A DNA stretch of 64,000 bases from Actinomycetaceae bacterium MB13-C1-2 (lineage in GTDB: Bacteria; Actinomycetota; Actinomycetes; Actinomycetales; Actinomycetaceae), in NCBI GenBank assembly GCA_035621235.1, contig CP141731.1:620001-684000 (forward strand), written 5' to 3'. The position numbers and the translations under genes were made by a program. The notes beneath the pieces are model-generated. The model did no database searches and was not told the origin of the DNA. It saw only the letters and a program-made list of their open reading frames with translations. Positions 43,373 to 51,358 of this stretch are shown one piece after another. Position 1 is the first letter of the stretch; the number at the start of each line of letters is the position of its first letter.

Positions 43373-45147
43373 ACGTAGAAGTCTTTGCATGGGCGTTACC
43401 GCTTCCCGTCTTGATCCCTCTGATCTTCGCGGGCATAACGCTGCTCCTGTTTCGCCGTCCCAGGGCACAGCAGATCGTCTCCATTCTTGGAATGACACTG
43501 TCAACTGCCGTCGGAATAATCCTGGTAATCGCAGCCGGGAGCGGTTCCCCTCTGGTGCTGGACGTGGGTTCTTGGGCCGCCCCGATTGGCATCACTCTTG
43601 TTGGTGACCGGCTCTCGACCCTGATGCTGGTGGTTTCCCAGATCGTTTCGCTTGCGGTTCTGGTGTACTCAGTCGCACAGAATCTCTCTGACTCGACTCC
43701 ATCGGCACCTGTCGCGGTGTATCATCCAACGTTCCTAATTCTCTCCGCTGGCGTCTCCAATGCGTTCCTGACCGGCGATCTGTTCAACCTCTATGTGGGC
43801 TTCGAGATCCTTCTCGCGGCATCATTCGTCCTAATTACCCTCGGCGGAACCAGGGGGCGGGTTCGAGCCGGCACCGTCTACGTGGTTGTTTCGCTCGTTT
43901 CTTCAGTCATCTTTCTTACGGCGATCGCCTGGATATACGGGGTCACCGGAACGGTCAATATGGCCCTGTTGTCAACTCGTCTCTCAGAGTTGCCAGCCGA
44001 GACGACTCTGGCCATGGAACTATTACTTCTGGTGGCTTTCGGCGTCAAGGCGGCCGTCTTTCCACTCGGGGCCTGGCTCCCTGATTCCTATCCAACTGCT
44101 CCAGCGCCCGTAACCGCAGTGTTCGCCGGCCTGCTTAGCAAGGTCGGTGTCTATGCGATCATTCGCCTGGAGTTTGTGCTCTTCCCGGGGGATCGACTGG
44201 CGGACCTGCTGGGAGTCCTCGGTATTCTTACGATGATTGTCGGAATTCTTGGTGCCGTCGCCCAGGACGACGCAAAACGGCTTCTTAGCTTCACGCTCGT
44301 CTCACACATTGGTTTTATGCTCTGGGGTATCTCCCTGAACACGGCTGCGGGTCTCGCAGCGACAATCTACTACGCGGCACACCACATCATTGTCCAAACC
44401 GCCCTGTTCCTTCTGGTCGGACTAATGGAGCGTCACGCCGGGACGACATCGCTGACCAAACTGTCCGACCTGGCAAAGAGGGCACCGTTCATCGCGGTGA
44501 TGTTCCTGATTTCCGTGATGAATCTGGTCGGGATGCCCCCTCTGACCGGCTTCATCGGAAAACTGGGATTGGCCGAAGCTTCGGCAGCCAGCGGAACTCC
44601 GATGGCATGGACACTCCTGGGATTCGGTCTGCTCACTTCGCTACTGACCCTCTACGTCGCCGTCAAGTTCTGGAATAAGGCTTTCTGGCAACCACGGGGA
44701 GCCGAAGCATCCGATCATTTGCTTCCTGCCGATGGCGAGCGGCTCTCAGGCAGACAGGAACGACGTCTTCGTAGGCTGAGGATTGTAAGCCGACCTACCC
44801 GCCGTGCGGAACGAATCGTAGAGGCTTCCCGAACTCAACTTGAGAAGGGTAGCAACGATGCAAACCCTCTGATGTACGGAGTGGTCGCTTCACTAGTCGT
44901 ACTCCAGGTGTGCATGGCGGTCTTCTCGGGCCCCATATACAAGTTCACAACCGAGTCGGCGGAGTTTCTGTACGAACCGGGAGCGTACACCCAGGCGGTA
45001 TTGCCGGATGGCGGAAGGGGAGCGGGAGAATCGTACGAGGAGTCGCTACGACCGCCGAAACCACCTTGGATCCCTGAGCAGACGGTACCTCCGCTGGAAT
45101 CACCGGACACGGAAGAGCTTCCGAGCGTGGGAGGTGGCAACCAGTGA
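43369..45147 (+). CDS. mrpD: Mrp antiporter subunit D
   Basis: 592 residues, about 14 helices, the second complex I-like channel subunit. FNLYVGFEILLAASFVLITLGG holds the key Glu, and FGVKAAVFPLGAWLPDSYPTAPAPVTAVFAGLLSKVGVYAI the key Lys. The C-terminal ~100 residues are partly hydrophilic and Pro-rich (ESLRPPKPPWIPEQTVPP), longer than usual. Overlaps mrpC and mrpE by four bases each. Confidence 0.94.
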   Translation: MNVEVFAWALPLPVLIPLIFAGITLLLFRRPRAQQIVSILGMTLSTAVGIILVIAAGSGSPLVLDVGSWAAPIGITLVGDRLSTLMLVVSQIVSLAVLVYSVAQNLSDSTPSAPVAVYHPTFLILSAGVSNAFLTGDLFNLYVGFEILLAASFVLITLGGTRGRVRAGTVYVVVSLVSSVIFLTAIAWIYGVTGTVNMALLSTRLSELPAETTLAMELLLLVAFGVKAAVFPLGAWLPDSYPTAPAPVTAVFAGLLSKVGVYAIIRLEFVLFPGDRLADLLGVLGILTMIVGILGAVAQDDAKRLLSFTLVSHIGFMLWGISLNTAAGLAATIYYAAHHIIVQTALFLLVGLMERHAGTTSLTKLSDLAKRAPFIAVMFLISVMNLVGMPPLTGFIGKLGLAEASAASGTPMAWTLLGFGLLTSLLTLYVAVKFWNKAFWQPRGAEASDHLLPADGERLSGRQERRLRRLRIVSRPTRRAERIVEASRTQLEKGSNDANPLMYGVVASLVVLQVCMAVFSGPIYKFTTESAEFLYEPGAYTQAVLPDGGRGAGESYEESLRPPKPPWIPEQTVPPLESPDTEELPSVGGGNQ

Positions 45148-45806
45148 CACATAAGAACTCCCGACTTACCGATGAAGAGGAACGCGCCCAAACCGCAGCC
45201 AGGCGCAAGCTCAGAGAGGCAGGAGCGGACGCCGGTGCCAACCTCAGCATGGGGCCCAGAGTTTCCCCGGCAATGACGCTGTGGCTAGTGATCGTGTGGA
45301 CGATTATGTTCCAACAGATCTCTTGGCTTGTAGTGCTCTCGGGAATCCTATTTGCGGTGGTCATCCAGGTTGTGTTTCCGATGCCCAGTCACTCGCACCT
45401 ATGGCACGTTCGCATCGGCTACTCGATCGTTCTGGTCGCCCGCTTCATCTGGGACCTGATTGTCGCCGGTGTTCAGGTCTCCTGGTTGGTTCTCAGTGGA
45501 AGTAGCCACCCGGACGGAATCATCGAATGTCGGATGCGAAGTGGAAATCCGGTGTACCTAACGGTTGTCGCGGCAATGTGCTCCATGGTGCCTGGAACGG
45601 TGGTGCTAAAGATCGACCCCAGCAAGAAACTCATGTACCTACATGCTCTGAACCTGCCCGCGCAGGGAGGTGCCGACGGCGTTCGATTATCCGCCCGAGA
45701 ACAGGAGAAAAGGGTTCTTCTGGCGATGGCGACCAATCCGGTTGTCATCGCTGCCGGTTACGGAAAATACCTCCCGATCGCCGGTAAGAAGGAGGGAAAG
45801 GACTAG
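45144..45806 (+). CDS. mrpE: Mrp antiporter subunit E
   Basis: 220 residues. After a basic N-terminus come two or three helices and the MnhE core: YSIVLVARFIWDLIVAGVQVSWLVL, then SGNPVYLTVVAAMCSMVPGTVVLKIDPSKKLMYLHAL. GTG start overlaps the mrpD stop. The N-terminal 40 residues (DEEERAQTAARRKLREAGADAGAN) are an extension relative to the Bacillus protein. Confidence 0.92.
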   Translation: MTHKNSRLTDEEERAQTAARRKLREAGADAGANLSMGPRVSPAMTLWLVIVWTIMFQQISWLVVLSGILFAVVIQVVFPMPSHSHLWHVRIGYSIVLVARFIWDLIVAGVQVSWLVLSGSSHPDGIIECRMRSGNPVYLTVVAAMCSMVPGTVVLKIDPSKKLMYLHALNLPAQGGADGVRLSAREQEKRVLLAMATNPVVIAAGYGKYLPIAGKKEGKD

Positions 45807-46153
45807 TGGTTCTCGCGACTCAAGTAATTGTCGGCGTCAGTCTTGGGATGCTATTTGCATCTGCCCTGCTCTCTCTTGTCCGTCTAGTGTTAGGGCCGAC
45901 TGCGCTGGATCGAGCGATCTCTATCGACGTTATCACTGCGGCGGTTATCGGCACCGTTGTGGTGCTGATCGCATGGTGGCAACGCACCGACCTTATGGTC
46001 TTGTTGATTATCTTCGCTCTGACGGCCTTCTTCTCAACCGTCACCGTTTCTCGTTACGTTGCAAACACTGCGATAAGCCGACACGAGGAATCCCTCGCAG
46101 CCCAGTCCAGAAAGACTCGGCAGGAGAACGACCCGAAGGAGGCCCGAGAATGA
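45806..46153 (+). CDS. mrpF: Mrp antiporter subunit F
   Basis: 115 residues, three helices: VGVSLGMLFASALLSLVRLVLGPTALDRAISIDVITAAVIGTVVVLIAWW and LMVLLIIFALTAFFSTVTVSRYV. The LGPTxxDRxxxxDV block is the MnhF signature. GTG overlaps the mrpE TAG by one base. Confidence 0.93.
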   Translation: MVLATQVIVGVSLGMLFASALLSLVRLVLGPTALDRAISIDVITAAVIGTVVVLIAWWQRTDLMVLLIIFALTAFFSTVTVSRYVANTAISRHEESLAAQSRKTRQENDPKEARE

Positions 46154-46527
46154 CGCAAATTCTGGATCTGATCGGGGCTCTGTTCATCCTGGCCGGATCA
46201 ACGTTCACACTTATCGCAGCCATTGGTCTTGTCAGATTCAACGACCTGTTCTCAAGGACGCATGCCGCAGCGAAGCCGCAGATGCTCGGCCTGATGCTAA
46301 TGCTCGTCGGCCTGATGTTCATGGAACGCACCTGGGCCTGGTTCGCCATCTGCACACTGGTTATCGCCATCCAGATGGTGGCGGCTCCGGTTGCTTCACA
46401 CCTTCTTGGGCGCGCCGCATACATGACGGGACTAGCCGAGAGTGAATCCCTGGTTCTCGACGAACTCAAAGAGGGCGATCCGAACGCGGATGCCGAAGAA
46501 GCACCGAAGATCTCCGAGGGGAGCTAA
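46150..46527 (+). CDS. mrpG: Mrp antiporter subunit G
   Basis: 125 residues, three helices. GSTFTLIAAIGLVRFNDLFSRTHAAAKPQMLGLMLMLVGLMF is the MnhG signature (GxVRFxDxxxRxHAAxKxxxLG). ATG overlaps the mrpF stop. Last mrp gene; its stop overlaps the end of the convergent DUF3073 gene by four bases. Confidence 0.93.
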   Translation: MTQILDLIGALFILAGSTFTLIAAIGLVRFNDLFSRTHAAAKPQMLGLMLMLVGLMFMERTWAWFAICTLVIAIQMVAAPVASHLLGRAAYMTGLAESESLVLDELKEGDPNADAEEAPKISEGS

Positions 46528-46745
46528 TCCTCTTCCTCGTCTTCCTCCCACGCCGAATATCTCCAACCGGCGCTGGGTGAATCATCCCAGTACTCATCCT
46601 CATCGTTAGAGTCCTGCGGACTATCATCCGACTGCTCTGCCGTGGAGAGCTCACGCTGTAGTGAATTGAAATCGGTCTCGGGGCTGAAATACTTCAGCTT
46701 CCGAGCCACCTTCATGTTCTTAGCCTTTTGACGGCCGCGCCCCAT
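46524..46745 (-). CDS. DUF3073 small basic/acidic protein
   Basis: 73 residues. MGRGRQKAKNMKVARKLKYFSPETDFNSLQREL is the conserved basic head of DUF3073, found almost only in actinobacteria; the tail is acidic (DSNDEDEYWDD...WEEDEEED). The charge split suggests nucleic-acid or ribosome contact, but no function is known. Single gene. Confidence 0.92.
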   Translation of the reverse strand: MGRGRQKAKNMKVARKLKYFSPETDFNSLQRELSTAEQSDDSPQDSNDEDEYWDDSPSAGWRYSAWEEDEEED

Positions 46746-46837
46746 GGGGTCGACCCCCTCTTAGTCTTGCGGGTCCGCGCATGCGGTCCCCTGGTTCATC
46801 AAGTTTGTTCGCCCGCCTATATTACCCTGGCGCGGTC

Positions 46838-46872
46838 GAACCCTGCTACGCCGTGGACAGCTAGCAGGGTTC
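46838..46872. terminator. Strong hairpin after the DUF3618 gene
   Basis: Perfect 11-bp stem GAACCCTGCTA / TAGCAGGGTTC with a 13-base loop, ten bases past the stop of the minus-strand DUF3618 gene. No T-run. Likely ends the holin-DUF3618 transcript. Confidence 0.6.
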
Positions 46873-46882
46873 ACTCTGCATC

Positions 46883-47194
46883 TCAGCGGCTCTTCTTGGC
46901 CTTACGCCGGACTACAAGAAGCACTATGGTTCCAAGTGCAACCGCACCTGTGATCAATAGTTTCTTCATGGCCTGAGAGTCTCCATCCCTCGCATCGTCA
47001 ACCGTGGTAGCGAAGTTGTAGGTTGTCTCTTTAGCCTTGTATTTGAGGTCATCAGCCAGATAGCTGGCCTGAACCTTCGGCTGCACGGTGTTTGTCAGCA
47101 GAGCCAGACTTTCCGCGAGCTTCTGACGGCTCGAATCAATCTGTGCGCGGAGCTCATTTTCACTCATGGTCGAAGTGTTCTGCGTATCACTCAT
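46883..47194 (-). CDS. DUF3618 membrane-associated protein
   Basis: 103 residues. MSENELRAQIDSSRQKLAESLALLTNTVQPK is the DUF3618 pattern (short amphipathic helix, then PK), followed by a polar stretch and one C-terminal helix (KKLLITGAVALGTIVLLVV) with a basic end. The start overlaps the holin-like gene's stop by four bases, so the two are co-translated. Such pairs are common in actinobacteria; the role is probably envelope-related, unproven. Confidence 0.85.
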   Translation of the reverse strand: MSDTQNTSTMSENELRAQIDSSRQKLAESLALLTNTVQPKVQASYLADDLKYKAKETTYNFATTVDDARDGDSQAMKKLLITGAVALGTIVLLVVRRKAKKSR

Positions 47195-47679
47195 TCGCCC
47201 TTGCCCTCTTTCACAGCTTCCTTGACGACATCCAGGTCGGTCTGGAATCCCTCAGCGGTCGGCTTATCTGCAACCGCCCTCTTCACGACGTTGACTCCGA
47301 TAAGGACCAAGACGATGATCGCCACGAGCAAAATACCAGCGACGATCAGGGAGGCCGCCCATCCCGGAAGCACATTTGCCAGTGCCAACTCGATTGTGCG
47401 GAGCAGCCAGCCGATCATGTAGAAGACCAGCACCAGAGCAGTCAGGATCAGACCAGCAGCAATTGCAATCTTTTTCCCTGTTGTCTGCCCCTTCATCTTC
47501 AGTAACTGAATCTGAGAGGTTATGAGGGTCTGGCCCTCCGAAATGACGGTCTGCACCAGTTCCACGATGGACGGATGGACCGGTTTCGTCGGGGGCACTC
47601 GCCTAGAACTCCGGGAGTCATCATCCCAAATCTCATCGACGCTTATCTCTTCGAACTCAGGAGTCGTACCGCTTGTCAT
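47191..47679 (-). CDS. Holin-family-like (Phage_holin_3_6) membrane protein
   Basis: 162 residues. A polar N-terminus is followed by VELVQTVISEGQTLITSQIQLLKMKGQTTGKKIAIAAGLILTALVLVFYMIGWLLRTI and a second helix pair (WAASLIVAGILLVAIIVLVLIG). This is the Phage_holin_3_6 / DUF1469 family, which in actinobacteria is a chromosomal housekeeping protein and not a sign of prophage. ATG with AGGAGGAG six bases upstream; an upstream in-frame extension overlaps the ABC gene and is rejected. Coupled to DUF3618. Confidence 0.85.
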   Translation of the reverse strand: MTSGTTPEFEEISVDEIWDDDSRSSRRVPPTKPVHPSIVELVQTVISEGQTLITSQIQLLKMKGQTTGKKIAIAAGLILTALVLVFYMIGWLLRTIELALANVLPGWAASLIVAGILLVAIIVLVLIGVNVVKRAVADKPTAEGFQTDLDVVKEAVKEGKGE

Positions 47680-47743
47680 TGCTCCTCCTAGGACATTGCA
47701 CTGGTGAGTCCCAGCGCACACAGGTAACTCACCAAGTTTCGCA

Positions 47744-48814
47744 TTAATCGCGAGAACTTTGGTCTTCACTGTATAGGTCTTCTATCCAGTCCTGCTCGGG
47801 TGCCACTGCACCGGGCAGCGAATCCAAAATCTGTTTGGCTCTATCAATAACATCGACCTGTCGCTTCGACAGGGCCTGGGTTGGACCCGCGGGCGACTCC
47901 ACTAAATCCGAGACACTCTTGCCCGTGGCGACCGGGTCTCCCTCGCCCTCAACCAGGCTAGGCATTGCGGAATGATCGGGCAGGTAATCGTCTGTTAGGG
48001 TGACCGGCCACGGTTGATCTACTTCTTCTCCACTCGACGTGGCATCATCCGGTTGTCTGCTCGATAGTTCAGCGGCATCCCCATGGCGAGTGCCGAGCAG
48101 TTCCTGCACCTTCTCTAGCGTCGGCGCCTTGACCTCGGAGGCGATCCGACCGTCTTTCAGCAGGACAACTCGATCCGCACCCGCAGCGAAGTCGTCGCTG
48201 TCTGTTGCAGCAACGACAGTAGTCCCCTCTCGGTTGACGAGGCTCTTTAGGATCGCCCCGACTCGGGCTTCCTGTTCGTGATCAAGGAACAGGGTGGGTT
48301 TGTCAAGGACCAACAACTTTGGTCGGAATACCATAGCCCGGGCAAGCGCAACCAGTTGACGGTCGCCGTACGATAGGTCTTCTGGTTTTCGATGTAGAAC
48401 CGTGCGGATGCCAAGAGCGTCAACCATATCTTGAAACTGAGATTCGGAAACCCGACGACGGGCCGGGTACAGAATGTTGTCTCTGGCAGTAAGGTCCGGG
48501 AGCAGGCCGAGGTCTTCAAGCATCGCGCCGATGGTTCTTCCAAGGAACTTAGCGCGTCGGCGAGGAGTCATCTTCGTTAGGTTTCGCATGCCGACGTAGA
48601 CAGAGCCGGAAGTCGGCGCGGTAATCCCCGCAAGGCAGTGCAGAAGAGTCGACCTGCCCGCACCCGCAGACCCAACGACGGCCACGAACTCTCGAGGACC
48701 AGCCCGAAAAGTAACGTGTTCCAAAGCGACCTTGTAGGTGGGACCAGACGCGTAGGTCTTCGTTAGATCACGTGCAGATACACTCGGCGTGCCAGTAGGA
48801 CCAGAGGATTCCAT
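47744..48814 (-). CDS. ABC ATPase-like protein with degenerate catalytic motifs
   Basis: 356 residues. Residues ~15-235 have the fold order of a LolD/MacB-type ABC ATPase, but the key residues are changed: Walker A is GSAGAGRST (Lys to Arg), the Q-loop position reads MLEDLG (Gln to Glu), the signature is LSYGDRQ in place of LSGGQ, Walker B is LLVLDKP (catalytic Glu to Lys), and the switch is AATDSDD with no His. The D-loop is TLFLD. A ~120-residue acidic, Pro/Ser-rich tail follows. The frame is fully open, so this is not simple decay. No permease gene adjoins. Likely a non-hydrolysing regulator or scaffold (inference). Start could also be an ATG six codons upstream. Confidence 0.82.
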   Translation of the reverse strand: MESSGPTGTPSVSARDLTKTYASGPTYKVALEHVTFRAGPREFVAVVGSAGAGRSTLLHCLAGITAPTSGSVYVGMRNLTKMTPRRRAKFLGRTIGAMLEDLGLLPDLTARDNILYPARRRVSESQFQDMVDALGIRTVLHRKPEDLSYGDRQLVALARAMVFRPKLLVLDKPTLFLDHEQEARVGAILKSLVNREGTTVVAATDSDDFAAGADRVVLLKDGRIASEVKAPTLEKVQELLGTRHGDAAELSSRQPDDATSSGEEVDQPWPVTLTDDYLPDHSAMPSLVEGEGDPVATGKSVSDLVESPAGPTQALSKRQVDVIDRAKQILDSLPGAVAPEQDWIEDLYSEDQSSRD

Positions 48815-48870
48815 GCCCCTATTGTCTCGCATTACTGTGAAAAAGGGGGCTAGGATGCCACTTCCCGAAC

Positions 48871-49887
48871 CTAGGCTAGAGGTCTAGTCTTCGGGGAGAC
48901 CCTGTATGTCTCTTTCGGATCAGTAACGGACACAGGCGCCAGCACCTCGTTTATCTTGGTAACGACGGCCGGCTCCAGCTTTACGCCGGAAGCCTTGACG
49001 TTGTCATCCAGCTGTTCCGGCCGTGAGGCGCCAACTAGCGCCGCCGCAACGTTGGGATTGCTCAGAACCCAGGCAATTGCCAACTGGGGCATGGTTAGCC
49101 CACACTCGTTGGCGATCGGCTTTAGCTTCTGTACCGCTTCCAGGGTCTCCGGGGCCATAAACTGTTCGACGGTCCTGGCCCCGCCCTTCTTGTCTGCCGC
49201 TCGAGAACCAGCCGGCAATTCCTCACCGGGAATGTACTTTCCGGTCAGGACACCCTGGGCCATTGGGGACCAGACGATCTGGGATATTCCAAGTCCGGCA
49301 CACGTGGGGATTACCTTGTCTTCAATGACCCGCCAGAGCGCAGAATACTGCGGCTGGTTTGAAACCAGCTGAATACCAAGATCTTTGGCTAACTTGTGCC
49401 CGTCACGAATCTGCTCTGCGGTCCACTCCGAGACTCCGATGTACATTGCTTTTCCCTGGTGCACCAGGTCTGCGAAAGCCTGGAAGGTCTCTTCGAGCGG
49501 CGTCTCATAGTCAAATCTATGCGCCTGGAACAGGTCTACATAGTCAACATCCAGCCTCTTCAATGAACCATGCAGACCGTCAAATATGTGCTTACGTGAA
49601 AGACCGCCCTGGTTTGCACCTCGGCCACCAACCGGCCAGTAGACCTTGGTGAACACCTCAAAGGTGTCACGATCCAGACCCTTCAGCGCTTTACCCAGTA
49701 TTCTTTCCGCCTCCCGGTTGGCATAGACGTCGGCGGTATCGAATGAGGTGATTCCCAGGTCCAGTGCACGATGCACTGTCTTTATTGCCTGGTCATCTTC
49801 CACTTGAGAGCCATGAGTCATCCAGTTCCCGTAGGTAATCTCGGTAACCTTTAGCCCAGAATTTCCTAAATAGCGATATTCGACCAT
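48871..49887 (-). CDS. Aldo/keto reductase, YghZ/KCNAB-like
   Basis: 338 residues, TIM barrel. The catalytic tetrad can be placed: Asp and Tyr in FDTADVYANREAE, Lys in EVFTKVYWPVG, His in YVDLFQAHRFD. The NADP-binding end is ALVGASRPEQLDDNVKASG. KCNAB-type features are LSRKHIFDGLHGSLKRL and LVSNQPQYSAL. It reduces aldehydes with NADPH; physiological substrate unknown. It reads away from the LacI gene and the ara island and is unlikely to belong to it. Confidence 0.92.
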   Translation of the reverse strand: MVEYRYLGNSGLKVTEITYGNWMTHGSQVEDDQAIKTVHRALDLGITSFDTADVYANREAERILGKALKGLDRDTFEVFTKVYWPVGGRGANQGGLSRKHIFDGLHGSLKRLDVDYVDLFQAHRFDYETPLEETFQAFADLVHQGKAMYIGVSEWTAEQIRDGHKLAKDLGIQLVSNQPQYSALWRVIEDKVIPTCAGLGISQIVWSPMAQGVLTGKYIPGEELPAGSRAADKKGGARTVEQFMAPETLEAVQKLKPIANECGLTMPQLAIAWVLSNPNVAAALVGASRPEQLDDNVKASGVKLEPAVVTKINEVLAPVSVTDPKETYRVSPKTRPLA

Positions 49888-49970
49888 GACTCAAAAATAG
49901 CATCGTGACCCGGGTCCCCCAGAAGAATCCCGTCGGTATACCACATCCGCCGCCGAACCAAGCCTTGACA

Positions 49971-50002
49971 GGGTGAAAGTATCAGCAAGACCGGGTGAAA
50001 GT
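49971..50002 (+). repeat. Short direct repeat before the LacI-type gene
   Basis: GGGTGAAAGT occurs twice, 22 bases apart (49971 and 49993), just after a TTGACA (49965-49970) that may be a -35. The repeats could be a tandem regulator site in the promoter of the regulator gene. Nothing else is seen in this 196-base gap. Confidence 0.35.
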
Positions 50003-50083
50003 GTCTGTCGCCTACTTACGGGTGTACTGTTTCGATGAACAACGGGACACCAACCGTACGGTGCCTACTTAGAGGAGACGCGA

Positions 50084-51094
50084 ATGCCAGCGCCAACGCC
50101 GACGGGACGCCCGCCTGCGATGACCGACGTGGCGGCGCTTGCTGGAGTGTCACATCAAACTGTTTCCAGGGTCATTAACAATGTCGGCAAAGTGCGTCCG
50201 GAAACCAGAGACCGCGTTCTAGAAGCAATCCGAGAACTCGGCTATCGGCGCAACGAGACCGCGAGGGCGCTCGCGACCAGTCGCTCCAAAATGATTGGAA
50301 TAATTGCTCCAGCCGAGGTGAACTACGGGCCCTCGCAGATGCTCTCGGGCATTGAGTTGGCCGCCAAAGAGGCGGGCTATTTCGTAAGCATCTCAGCGCT
50401 GGATGAACTCACTGAAGAGTCTTTCGACGACTCAATCAACATGTTCTTTGGTCTTGGAATCGCCGGGATAATCGTTATTGCTCCGGTACACCAGTTTGCG
50501 AAGGAGCTTCGCAATATTCCCCCCGAAGTTCCAACTGTCGTCGTTTCTTCCACCGGGGATAAAGATCAGTCATACCTGACATTCGTTGGAGTTGACCAGC
50601 GCGAAGGTGCAAGATCAGCGGTCAGACACCTAATCGCACAGGGATGTCGCACGATCGCGCACATCGCCGGTCCTTCAACCTGGTTTGATGCTATCGAGCG
50701 TGAAGCGGGTTGGCGGGAAACCCTTGAAGAAGCGGGACTACCAGAAGGGCCGCTACTACGTGGAACCTGGAGCGCAACTTCGGGTTACGAACTGACCAAA
50801 GAACTCATCAGAGAGGGCGCACCGGACGCCATATTCACCTCGAACGATCAGTTGGCGCTGGGGGCACTTCGCGCGCTCAGTGTCGCTGGGATCGACGTTC
50901 CGGGCGAGGTCAAGATAGTTGGATTCGACAACGAACCCGGCTCTGAGTTCTTCTCGACTCCGCTGACTACCGTTCGCCAAAACTTCGACGCGGTCGGTCG
51001 AAGTGCAATCAAAGCAATAACTACGTTGATTAATCACGGCGAGTCTAACGATCTGCTGATCAAGTCAGATTTGGTAGTACGCGAGTCTGCCTAG
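50084..51094 (+). CDS. LacI-family regulator of the arabinose island
   Basis: 336 residues. The DNA-binding head is MTDVAALAGVSHQTVSRVINNVGKVRPETRDRVLEAI with the hinge helix ETARALATSRS. The rest is the sugar-binding periplasmic fold (IGIIAPAEVNYG.. IAGIIVIAPV.. DAIFTSNDQLALGALRAL.. IKIVGFDNEPGSEFFSTPLTTVRQ). It stands first, in the same direction as the transporter genes, and a GTTAGCGCTAAC palindrome of LacI type lies before them. L-arabinose or a relative is the probable inducer, by context. A GGAG ribosome site precedes the ATG. Confidence 0.93.
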   Translation: MPAPTPTGRPPAMTDVAALAGVSHQTVSRVINNVGKVRPETRDRVLEAIRELGYRRNETARALATSRSKMIGIIAPAEVNYGPSQMLSGIELAAKEAGYFVSISALDELTEESFDDSINMFFGLGIAGIIVIAPVHQFAKELRNIPPEVPTVVVSSTGDKDQSYLTFVGVDQREGARSAVRHLIAQGCRTIAHIAGPSTWFDAIEREAGWRETLEEAGLPEGPLLRGTWSATSGYELTKELIREGAPDAIFTSNDQLALGALRALSVAGIDVPGEVKIVGFDNEPGSEFFSTPLTTVRQNFDAVGRSAIKAITTLINHGESNDLLIKSDLVVRESA

Positions 51095-51274
51095 CTCAAT
51101 CCGCACGATTCAGTATTCATGATCGTGATGGTGGACGAGATTGACCCAGGCTAAAGCGCGGTTGCATTTGAACGATTTACGGAAGATCTGTTAACCGCCA
51201 AGCCCGCTATCTTCGGTTCAACACACCATGATCCGATATCGAATCGTTATCTTGTGGCTAGCAATTTCGCGAAT

Positions 51275-51286
51275 GTTAGCGCTAAC
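51275..51286. promoter_or_regulatory. LacI-type operator of the ara transporter operon
   Basis: GTTAGCGCTAAC, a perfect 12-bp palindrome with the central CG pair typical for LacI-family sites, 73 bases before the binding-protein ATG. No second copy was seen in the window. The promoter hexamers around it are not clear. The remaining 264-base gap holds no gene. Confidence 0.75.
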
Positions 51287-51358
51287 CTTACGTGCAGGGG
51301 CACGCCCCACCTGTAGGTCTTAGAAAGTATGACCACAGAATCTCAAGGAGGAGCAGAA

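Noticed and set aside
47191-47679. Prophage lysis gene (holin)
   Set aside because: The Phage_holin_3_6 family is a common chromosomal membrane protein in actinobacteria; no other phage genes are present.
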